A stretch of DNA of 17,758 nucleotides from DAIDHK01 sp035510695 (GTDB lineage Bacteria; Patescibacteriota; Microgenomatia; Levybacterales; UBA12049), in the NCBI GenBank assembly GCA_035510695.1, contig DATKGO010000040.1, positions 1 through 17,758 of the forward strand, read 5' to 3'. Numbering within the stretch: position 1 is the stretch's first letter; every line of letters begins with the position of its first letter. Positions 11,434 to 17,758 of the stretch are shown piece after piece. The notes beneath the pieces are model-generated. The model did not search any database. It saw only the letters and a list, made by a program, of their open reading frames with translations, and was not told the DNA's origin. Both the position numbers and the translations under genes were made by a program.

Positions 11434-13686
11434 CTAAGGGGTAGGGGTAGGAGTTGAATTTGGCGGATTTAGCAAATCAGACGGAGGATTCCAAGGCTTA
11501 TCGCCACTATGATTCTGCTGTATCCAGGCATTAATTCCATCTTGCCAACGGTTTTTCCCATCTGTTGATACCGGATCAGCTTCTTTCCAAACATAATATT
11601 CCTGTCCGTTTTCAGATTGATAAATTGGCGACTCGCTTGTGGGCTGCGTACCGTTTATGAAATATTCCGATCTTGTCGGCTCTCCGCCGTGCGGTAACCC
11701 TCCGGCAAAGGCATCAATTTGCATGGCAGTTACATCATCGGGTTTTGCCGGAGACTCATCCGGTTTACCTTTCAAAACAAAACTCATAATTTTCTCCCAA
11801 ATTGGCGAAGCGCCTGTTTCTCCGGAAGAAATTGCCTGATTCATCGGACTGTTATCATTATTTCCTACCCAAACGCCTACTACGTAAGACGGCGTATAAC
11901 CGAATGTCCAATTGTCTCTTTTATCATCCGTAGTTCCGGTTTTTACCGAAACTGTTTTACCGGGAACAACCAGCCAGGAATTCAAACCAAACTCCATGCT
12001 TCTGGCATTATTATCTAAAAGAATGTGCGAGATAAGAAAACTTACATCCGCCGGCAAAACCCGTGTGCCCTGACTTGGCTGTTCCTGAAACAAAACATTA
12101 CCGTTATTATCCGTCACTTTTTTTATGCTGACCAAATCATGTCGTACTCCTTCTGTGGCAAAAGATCCGTAAGCTGTCATCTCATCATAAAGTGAGGTTG
12201 ATCTGCCGCCCAAAACCAAAGACAAACCTACATCTGATATATTTGCCTGAGTCGGCTGCCAATTTGTAATTCCCATATTATATGCCTGCTGCATGACAGG
12301 CTGAATCCCCACCCGCGCCAGCATCTTTACCGCCGGAATGTTCATTGAATTTGCCAAAGCGAAACGCAGCTGAATTGGACCGTGGAATTTTCCGTCATAA
12401 TTAACCGGCGTATAAGGAGTATCCTTATCTGTTGCTTGAAAATTTGTAGACACATCCATCACGGTGGTTGCCGGAGTATAACCGTGTTCAAATGCCACGG
12501 CGTACATAATCGGTTTGAGCGAGGAACCGGGCTGGCGATTATCCGATATCGCGACGTTAAAATTACCGTCATTAGCCGTATCAAAATAATCTTCGCTTCC
12601 CACCATCGCCAAAATCTCACCGGTTTTCGGATCGGTTACCATGGCGGCTCCGTTAGTCACGTGATAATCCTTCAACCCCGCGACTTCCGTATTCACAATT
12701 TTCTCCGCTTGCTGTTCGATGTTATAATCCAAAGTCGTAGTAACTTGCAGTCCGCCAGTTTCCACAGCTTGCTCGCCAAACTGATCGGCTAATAATTTTT
12801 TCACGTACATGACGAAATGCGGAGCCTTGATACCGCCTTCTTTTTGACTGAAAGTATAATTTTTGATTTCCGCCATACCGTCTGTGGCTTGCTTTTGGGT
12901 AATATAGCCATCGTTAAGCATTTGCGTTAAAACCGCCTGTGTTCTATCCAAATAATATTTGTTGCCGCTAAAAGGAGAATAGGTAGTCGGACTTTGCGGC
13001 AAACCTGCCAAAAACGCCGCTTCACCGATATCCAAATCACTGGCATGCACACCAAAATATGTTTCGGCAGCCGCTTCAATACCGACAGATGATCCGCCGT
13101 AAGGAATATTATTTAGATACATTTCCAAAATCTGATCTTTGGAATAAATTTGATTGATTTGAATTGCCAAAATCAGTTCTTTGATTTTCCGGCTTAAAGT
13201 CCGGCTGGAATCATTCAGGCCGACAATTTTTGCCAGCTGCTGACTGATAGTTGAACCGCCGCCCAGGCCGTTACCGGTTACGAAATTTTTGACTACACGC
13301 AGATAGGCAATAGGGGAGAAACCGATATTTTTATAAAAATCCTTGTCTTCAATCGAAATTGTTCCTTCCTGAAGGTATTTGGATATCTCACCTAATTTCA
13401 CATAGGTACGATTTTCGTCCTGATAGACAGAATAAAGTAAAATACCGTTTCTGTCATAAATATGTGTGGCATCGGAATATTTCGCGTTAACCAAAGTACC
13501 CGGAGCCGGCAAATCCCGGCTGTACCAGAGAAATAAAAGTGGCGTAGCAATCACTAGTGCCAGTAGTAAAAAGAAAAAATATTTAGTGACTTTACTCCAG
13601 AACCTGACATTGGAAAAAGGAAGATGAATAAATCCGATACGAAATTGGCTACTGCGTCTGCGACGGAAACCTGAATAATCAGCCAT
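11434..13686 (-). CDS. class A penicillin-binding protein (glycosyltransferase and transpeptidase)
   Basis: 750 residues; polymerises and crosslinks peptidoglycan outside the membrane. A basic cytoplasmic N-terminus (MADYSGFRRRRSS) leads into one membrane anchor (about 35-55). The GT51 domain (about 75-255) contains SIEDKDFY with catalytic Glu113, GGGSTISQQLAK (142-153) and RKIKE(L/I)ILA. The transpeptidase domain (about 345-640) has SxxK at Ser388-Lys391, SxN at Ser447-Asn449 and KTG at 582-584. A Pro/Thr tail ends STPTPTP. The ATG at 13686 is chosen because it begins at the basic segment 7 nt after a TTGAAA-N17-TATACT promoter; the frame also allows a TTG at 13752, which would lie upstream of that promoter. 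All active-site residues are present. Confidence 0.95.
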   Translation of the reverse strand: MADYSGFRRRRSSQFRIGFIHLPFSNVRFWSKVTKYFFFLLLALVIATPLLFLWYSRDLPAPGTLVNAKYSDATHIYDRNGILLYSVYQDENRTYVKLGEISKYLQEGTISIEDKDFYKNIGFSPIAYLRVVKNFVTGNGLGGGSTISQQLAKIVGLNDSSRTLSRKIKELILAIQINQIYSKDQILEMYLNNIPYGGSSVGIEAAAETYFGVHASDLDIGEAAFLAGLPQSPTTYSPFSGNKYYLDRTQAVLTQMLNDGYITQKQATDGMAEIKNYTFSQKEGGIKAPHFVMYVKKLLADQFGEQAVETGGLQVTTTLDYNIEQQAEKIVNTEVAGLKDYHVTNGAAMVTDPKTGEILAMVGSEDYFDTANDGNFNVAISDNRQPGSSLKPIMYAVAFEHGYTPATTVMDVSTNFQATDKDTPYTPVNYDGKFHGPIQLRFALANSMNIPAVKMLARVGIQPVMQQAYNMGITNWQPTQANISDVGLSLVLGGRSTSLYDEMTAYGSFATEGVRHDLVSIKKVTDNNGNVLFQEQPSQGTRVLPADVSFLISHILLDNNARSMEFGLNSWLVVPGKTVSVKTGTTDDKRDNWTFGYTPSYVVGVWVGNNDNSPMNQAISSGETGASPIWEKIMSFVLKGKPDESPAKPDDVTAMQIDAFAGGLPHGGEPTRSEYFINGTQPTSESPIYQSENGQEYYVWKEADPVSTDGKNRWQDGINAWIQQNHSGDKPWNPPSDLLNPPNSTPTPTP

Positions 13687-13693
13687 ACAAGAT

Positions 13694-13722
13694 AGTATAC
13701 AGGACAAAAGGTTGACTTTCAA
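13694..13722 (-). promoter_or_regulatory. promoter of the PBP gene
   Basis: On the minus strand TTGAAA (13722-13717), 17 nt, TATACT (13699-13694), then 7 nt to the ATG at 13686: another leaderless arrangement. Confidence 0.7.
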
Positions 13723-13745
13723 ATGAGTGGGTTTTGAGATGTCTA

Positions 13746-13793
13746 TTGACAACCATGCCGCAGCTTGATACTGTATAGGGTAGGAAAACTACC
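13746..13793 (+). promoter_or_regulatory. promoter and candidate operator of the AbiE pair
   Basis: TTGACA (13746-13751), 17 nt, TACTGT (13769-13774); TATAGG at 13774-13779 is an alternative. GGTAG (13779-13783) and CTACC (13789-13793) form an inverted repeat at the expected RNA start, a plausible operator, since AbiEi antitoxins are known to repress their own promoters by binding inverted repeats. The operator role is inferred. Confidence 0.5.
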
Positions 13794-13795
13794 TT

Positions 13796-14383
13796 ATGGA
13801 GCACCAAACAACGATTATTGAAAAGTTAGCCGCTTCAGGGAAAAAAGTGTTTACAATTGAAGATTTGGCTGTGCTGTGGAAAATTACAGAGCGGAGAAAA
13901 CTTATCGAACGTATAAAATATTATCTGCGGAAAAAACGGCTTATCCATATTACCAAAGGTGTTTACGCATATGGACAGGATTATACCCCGTTGGATATTG
14001 CCCAAAAACTTGTTCCGTTTTCATATATTTCTCTCTATACTACAAGCCAAATGCATGGGTTAACCTTCCAAGATTATAATTCTATTTACGCAATATCCCA
14101 ACACAGTAAAACATATAAAATAAATGATCAACAATATATTTATCATAAGGTAAAAGAAACTATCTTTTATTCGCAATCGGGGTTAATCGATACAGGCAGA
14201 TACATTATAGCTGATAAAGAACGAACGATTTGTGATTGTTTATACGTTTTCCCCGGTTTTTCTTTCGATAACCTTCGCAATATTGATATAGAAAAACTGC
14301 ATTTAATATCAAAAATCTATGCAAACAAAAGATTAGAAAATGAAATTAACAAACTTATTAAAATAATTAAAGTACAAAAATAA
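13796..14383 (+). CDS. abiEi: AbiEi-type antitoxin / transcriptional regulator
   Basis: 195 residues. The N-terminal winged helix-turn-helix (about 8-60) reads FTIEDLAVLWKI..RKLIERIKYYLRKKRLIHITKGVYAY, typical of AbiEi-like antitoxins, which bind DNA and repress their own operon. The rest (about 62-190) resembles the AbiEi C-terminal antitoxin domain: SYISLYTTSQMHGLT, VKETIFYSQSGLID, IADKERTICDCLYVFP. The known role is to neutralise AbiEii without direct protein contact (type IV system). The stop is 1 nt before the toxin start. AGGA at 13782-13785 is a weak ribosome-binding site. Confidence 0.85.
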   Translation: MEHQTTIIEKLAASGKKVFTIEDLAVLWKITERRKLIERIKYYLRKKRLIHITKGVYAYGQDYTPLDIAQKLVPFSYISLYTTSQMHGLTFQDYNSIYAISQHSKTYKINDQQYIYHKVKETIFYSQSGLIDTGRYIIADKERTICDCLYVFPGFSFDNLRNIDIEKLHLISKIYANKRLENEINKLIKIIKVQK

Positions 14384-14384
14384 T

Positions 14385-15059
14385 ATGCTGGATCGGAGTA
14401 AACACGAGCAAATATTAAAAAATATCTTGCGGGACATATATACGACGCCTGAATTACAGGGGAAACTTGCCTTCAAGGGCGGGACGTGTCTTTACATGTT
14501 TTATGCATTAGACCGTTTTTCCGTTGATCTTGATTTTAATGTCTTAACGGAAACTCTTCCTGAAGAAACGATAACGAATATTATAAAAAAATATTTGACC
14601 GTTGATGACCGGATGAACAAACATTTTACCTGGTTTTGGTTAGGAAGTTATGAAAAAGGAAAACAAAAAGTAAAAGTTGAAATGAGCAAAAGGGACTATC
14701 CCGACGAGTATATCAATAAAAATTTTTATGGAATTACGATTCCCACCATGGCACCAAATTGTATGTTTGCACATAAACTTTGTGCCATAACCGATAGAAA
14801 AAAATTACAGAACAGAGATTTATATGACGCGCATTTTATGTTTGTAAAGGATTTTCCGATTAATGAGACAATTATCGAGATGAGAACCGGAAAAAAGACA
14901 AAAGAATATCTGGCCGATCTTATTGATGTTATTGAAAATAAAGTAAATCCCGCCTCAGTCCTTGAAGGGCTTGGAGAATTAATAAACGATCAGCAGAAAG
15001 ATCATATAAAAGCTACATTAATCCGCGATTTACTGTTTGACCTTAAAAGTAGGACATAA
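14385..15059 (+). CDS. abiEii: AbiEii/AbiGii-type nucleotidyltransferase toxin
   Basis: 224 residues, nucleotidyltransferase fold. The motif FKGGTCLYMFYAL (30-42) followed by SVDLDF (46-51) is the GG(T/S)...DxD signature; Asp48 and Asp50 should bind metal. KVKVEMSKRD (95-104) gives a third acidic position, and AHKLCAI..RKKLQNRDLYD (129-148) matches the conserved C-terminal K...RDxYD region of AbiEii proteins. Related toxins block growth by transferring nucleotides to tRNA, and AbiE pairs were first described as phage-abortive systems. All key residues are present, so it appears intact. It shares an operon with the antitoxin (1-nt gap). Confidence 0.88.
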   Translation: MLDRSKHEQILKNILRDIYTTPELQGKLAFKGGTCLYMFYALDRFSVDLDFNVLTETLPEETITNIIKKYLTVDDRMNKHFTWFWLGSYEKGKQKVKVEMSKRDYPDEYINKNFYGITIPTMAPNCMFAHKLCAITDRKKLQNRDLYDAHFMFVKDFPINETIIEMRTGKKTKEYLADLIDVIENKVNPASVLEGLGELINDQQKDHIKATLIRDLLFDLKSRT

Positions 15060-15079
15060 ATAAGCGCGACGCACGCATA

Positions 15080-15275
15080 GTAACAGTTCGCAGTCCTAAC
15101 ATAATCTTCTTCGACCAACGTATATTTCCTCTCCCTTGAGGGGAGAGGATTAAGGTGAGGGTGAAAAGATTTGGAATTTCCACTTACTTTAACCTCACCC
15201 TAGCCCTCACCTAAAAGGAGAGGAAATGATGGTCGCTCGAACAAGAACATTTGTGTCAGAGTTGTGAACAGTTAC
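15080..15275 (+). repeat. about 200-bp nested palindromic element
   Basis: The 283-nt spacer between the AbiEii gene and the gene at 15343 contains no gene but several nested inverted arms: GTAACAGTTCGC (15080-15091) with 15264-15275 (10 of 12 paired); CGACCA (15112-15117) with 15230-15235; ATTTCCTCTCC (15124-15134) with 15217-15227; and TTAAGGTGAGGGT opposite AACCTCACCCTA further in. The CCTCTCCC/GGTGAGGG content resembles a repeat I recall from many bacterial intergenic regions. It could be a non-autonomous mobile element or a folded RNA or DNA barrier. Confidence 0.75.
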
Positions 15276-15301
15276 CACGCATGTACGTTACCACGCATGT
15301 A
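15271..15301 (+). repeat. 15-bp direct repeat with 16-bp period
   Basis: GTTACCACGCATGTA occurs at 15271-15285 and 15287-15301, just before the -35 box at 15307. It may be an operator pair, or a duplication at the edge of the palindromic element. Confidence 0.8.
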
Positions 15302-15306
15302 AGCAG

Positions 15307-15336
15307 TTGACTTTCAAATTATTCTAAGTATAAGAT
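15307..15336 (+). promoter_or_regulatory. promoter of the surface-protein unit
   Basis: TTGACT (15307-15312), 18 nt, TAAGAT (15331-15336), then 6 nt to the ATG at 15343. TATAAG at 15329-15334 is an alternative -10. Confidence 0.55.
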
Positions 15337-15342
15337 GAGTAT

Positions 15343-15945
15343 ATGAAGACTAAGTTGCTTTGGGTCGGATTTATATTGTTTCTAATGCTTGATTTAGTAC
15401 TATTTATATTGATTTTTCGCGGTCAATCAAAAATACAATCAAACTCCACTATAACTTTAGAGAATACTGCATCCAATGCGCCTGCTACTAATTCTTTTCA
15501 GACAATACACGGAAAAGACTTCATAATCTCCGTTTTCAGTGACATTCCAGGCATTAAAACTGTTTCCCTTGACCTGGCAAGTGTAATTTTACCATTGTAC
15601 CAAGTATTTTATACTAAACCCAACAACGTAAAAGCAATTCATGGAGATACAAATCCTCAGCTTGTCAGTGTAAAAATTATCAATATTTATCTTGTGTCTC
15701 AACCGCAAAGAGACGGCATAACTGCTGACGGAAGTTACAATACTGCTTACACTAAGGCTTCGCAAATCCAATCAATTATGCTCTACGCAAATAATCCCAA
15801 ACAATCTACTTCGGCTTTATCGATGACTTATTGGAATCTATTTTTACATGCCCTTTGGGATACATCTGTGGCCAAACCGAAAGAGATAGATTTGACAACT
15901 TACTTTAAAAACAATAATACAAGCGGCTTTATCCTAACGCAATAA
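15343..15945 (+). CDS. hypothetical signal-anchored extracytoplasmic protein
   Basis: 200 residues. MKTK and a hydrophobic run (about 5-26) form a signal anchor; no clear cleavage site follows, so the rest is probably tethered outside the membrane. A Ser/Thr/Asn-rich spacer (27-50) leads to a globular domain (about 52-195) containing FIISVFSDIPGIKTVSLDL, VSVKIINIYLVSQPQ and an Ala/Ser-rich helix. No Cys and no catalytic motif are visible, and I recognise no family. Its stop lies 13 nt before the start of the Cys-rich surface protein, and only this gene has a promoter-like sequence, so the two are likely cotranscribed and may work together at the surface. Confidence 0.7.
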   Translation: MKTKLLWVGFILFLMLDLVLFILIFRGQSKIQSNSTITLENTASNAPATNSFQTIHGKDFIISVFSDIPGIKTVSLDLASVILPLYQVFYTKPNNVKAIHGDTNPQLVSVKIINIYLVSQPQRDGITADGSYNTAYTKASQIQSIMLYANNPKQSTSALSMTYWNLFLHALWDTSVAKPKEIDLTTYFKNNNTSGFILTQ

Positions 15946-15958
15946 TACTCAAAAAATT

Positions 15959-17758
15959 ATGAAAAAAATATTATATCTCGGATTCTTATTTCTCTTCTTT
16001 TCACTAGTATTTTTATCTCTGCCTGTTTCACAAGCGCAGGCTGCAGTAACCAACGTCTCTCCAACATCCGGCTGTCTCAAAACAAATCCATCTATCACCA
16101 TCATGGAAGGTCTGATGAATTATTATTATCAACAGCCTAATTTTTCGATTTATGTCTATCTTAACAATAACCAAATCGATTACGTATACTGGGTTGGGCA
16201 TTTAAATGGTGGCGCTATTTATGTCACTGTACCGACAAATATTGCAAATGCCACTCAAAATGGAAACGCAAATTTATCGGTTGTCGCTTATAACGACTGG
16301 CCGGATGGAACCATATATATGAACGATCAGGCTGACAGTTATAATGGTGTGTATAATCAATCTTGTGCGTCCACCCAGAACTGTAATTCCGGTTTATCCT
16401 GTTCCGGATCTTGTACTGCTCCTTATAATACTTGTTACTCAAACAATGGAACATGGTCCGGAGGATGTTATGATACATTGTATAATGGAAGTAGTAATTG
16501 CACCCGCGTTTCAGTATCACAGTCTTGTACATTAAGTAACTGTTATTCGCCATACACTTGTATTGGCGGTAGTTGTACGACACCCAACTGCAACTCAGAT
16601 CTAGTTTGTGGATCATGTACTTTAACTAATGGCGGAAATCTTTGTTCAAATAACGGCACACAATATTGTTACTACTACCAATATAACGGAAGCTCTTCAT
16701 GCAATGTAACGCTTGGCTCTTCCAGTAGCTGCAATATCAGCAACTGTTCTTCCGGATATCAATGCATCTCTAACTCTTGTGTGGCACCGACTTCAACTCC
16801 GACTCCGACTAATGGTCCCACGCCTACTAATACGCCTATTCCAACTAACACCCCCACTCCTACCAACACGCCAACCCCGACTCCGACGCCTGCGCCTAAC
16901 TCTCCCTGGTGGCAATCAATAGGCGGAGATGTCCGATCTGAGGGAGGATATACTAATTCCGCTCCTGCCAATTCATCTTTTAATCCTTGTCTTTTGTGCG
17001 TTTTAGCGGAATATCCATCTGGCTCCCATGGAGTGCTCTTTACCGGTCAAAATAATCCTCTTATAAATCCCGCCACTCAAATCTCTACGAACAATTGGCA
17101 AGTGGGCAACTCCGCAACTTCCAACTGGGAAACGTTTAATGCCATTAATCACAATTTAGGCAGTACTTCTTATGCAACTATGGTAGATCGAATAAAGGAG
17201 GCAGGATTATTAGTCAATGATCCCACCACTATCATCTCTACTTGTGCGAGTACCGCAAGCTGTGTGTTGCCGAATAATCTGGCAAGCGGTATCTACAAAT
17301 TTCCTGCCGCCACCAATGTAACCATTGTTCCGCCTTGTGCTCAAGATACACCACCGGATTGTCCCACTCCGGCTCCCAATGCTGTTTCATTTAGTGCTGG
17401 CAATAATTATCTATTCCTAATCAATGGCACTTTGACTATTAAAGGCAATATTATTGTCCCTACCTCTTCTACTGCATTTTTCTCTGCTTCCGGAGATATC
17501 ATAGTAGATAAATCTGTCGGGCATACCGTTTCTGTCAGTCTGCCTCAACCAACTTCAACACCAACCATGACTCCGACACCGACCATGACGCTAACACCAA
17601 CTCCAACACCGACTATTACCCCAACACCTACGCCTGCACCCGTATCTACCAATGGAGGCTTTTTATACATGCGGTTAGGAATTACGCCGCAAGTAAGTTA
17701 TCTTCCCTCGGGATTCTATTCAGCTTGGAACCTTACACAAAATAGTTATGCAGGGGGG
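15959..17758 (+). CDS. secreted Cys-rich surface protein with Pro/Thr linkers (partial, runs off window)
   Basis: 600 codons are open from the ATG at 15959 to the window end, with no stop. Residues 1-28 are a signal peptide (MKKI, hydrophobic core, SQAQA cleavage-like site). Residues about 30-130 are an Ig-like or beta-rich domain (VTNVSPTSGCLKTNPSITI, YVYLNNNQIDYVYW). Residues 136-274 are packed with 21 Cys at short spacing, with Ser/Asn/Gly between, suggesting many disulfides. A Pro/Thr linker (about 276-310) leads to a further domain with paired Cys and DHAL-like beta segments (SFSAGNNYLFLINGTLTIKGNIIV). A second Pro/Thr linker (about 530-562) precedes the last visible domain. It is likely a wall- or envelope-displayed adhesin or stalk protein. 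The family is unknown to me; there is no Shine-Dalgarno. Confidence 0.85.
   Translation, partial: MKKILYLGFLFLFFSLVFLSLPVSQAQAAVTNVSPTSGCLKTNPSITIMEGLMNYYYQQPNFSIYVYLNNNQIDYVYWVGHLNGGAIYVTVPTNIANATQNGNANLSVVAYNDWPDGTIYMNDQADSYNGVYNQSCASTQNCNSGLSCSGSCTAPYNTCYSNNGTWSGGCYDTLYNGSSNCTRVSVSQSCTLSNCYSPYTCIGGSCTTPNCNSDLVCGSCTLTNGGNLCSNNGTQYCYYYQYNGSSSCNVTLGSSSSCNISNCSSGYQCISNSCVAPTSTPTPTNGPTPTNTPIPTNTPTPTNTPTPTPTPAPNSPWWQSIGGDVRSEGGYTNSAPANSSFNPCLLCVLAEYPSGSHGVLFTGQNNPLINPATQISTNNWQVGNSATSNWETFNAINHNLGSTSYATMVDRIKEAGLLVNDPTTIISTCASTASCVLPNNLASGIYKFPAATNVTIVPPCAQDTPPDCPTPAPNAVSFSAGNNYLFLINGTLTIKGNIIVPTSSTAFFSASGDIIVDKSVGHTVSVSLPQPTSTPTMTPTPTMTLTPTPTPTITPTPTPAPVSTNGGFLYMRLGITPQVSYLPSGFYSAWNLTQNSYAGG

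Noticed and set aside
15271..15301. Two GTTACCACGCATGTA copies as a CRISPR or attachment-site pair
   Set aside because: There are only two copies separated by one base, with no integrase or cas genes nearby; better described as a tandem duplication.
16224..16616. Minus-strand 130-codon frame and other short frames inside the Cys-rich region
   Set aside because: They overlap the 600-codon open plus-strand frame with signal peptide; the Cys/Ser/Asn codon repeats keep other frames open by chance.
16784..16905. Regular repeats here and at 17546-17643 as a possible CRISPR array
   Set aside because: They are short ACN-CCN codon repeats coding Pro/Thr linkers in a continuous reading frame; there are no spacers of constant length.

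Overview
The window looks like a chromosome piece from a genome-reduced bacterium of the Candidate Phyla Radiation (Patescibacteria), most likely the Microgenomates side. This is inferred from several features together: a moderately AT-rich composition, a ThrRS cut down to catalytic plus anticodon domains, a PheT without its tRNA-binding OB domain, a trigger factor without its FKBP domain, small proteins resembling DUF5660 and DUF5665 members, tRNAs without encoded CCA, secreted proteins with Pro/Thr linkers, and many first genes of transcription units that seem to be translated from leaderless or nearly leaderless mRNAs.

Layout. 1-1480: two tandem paralogous secreted or membrane-anchored lysozyme-like proteins. 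The second is preceded by a consensus sigma70 promoter and a three-way-junction RNA hairpin ending in T8. 1500-3200: tRNA-Leu(UAG), trigger factor-like tig and a DUF5660-like gene. 3200-4160: an accessory patch holding an AT-rich palindromic repeat, a possible short terminated transcript, a small GC-richer gene with the only strong Shine-Dalgarno of the plus-strand first genes, tRNA-Val(GAC), and a broken second copy of that tRNA split by a 16-bp palindrome. 4160-4920: a small DUF5665-like membrane protein and a coiled-coil protein with 15-residue repeats. 4948-7278: thrS-infC-rpmI-rplT, the classical translation operon, closed by a good terminator. 7387-10641: pheS and pheT; pheT carries two in-frame palindromic-element insertions. 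10691-11422: an unrecognised gene, convergent with a class A penicillin-binding protein on the minus strand (11434-13686). 13796-15059: an AbiEi/AbiEii-type toxin-antitoxin pair divergent from the PBP. 15060-15342: a large nested palindrome. 15343-17758: a signal-anchor protein followed by a Cys-rich, Pro/Thr-linked surface protein that runs off the window.

How it fits together. The core is translation machinery (two tRNAs, ThrRS, PheRS, IF3, L35, L20, trigger factor) with cell-envelope genes at both ends (lysozyme-like proteins, PBP, surface protein). Between them lie short palindromic repeats of several families, which have entered intergenic spacers, a tRNA copy and the pheT reading frame. 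The most notable signals are the in-frame palindromic insertions in pheT, the interrupted tRNA-Val copy, the structured leader at 850-915, and the repeated placement of -10 boxes 6-7 nt before start codons.
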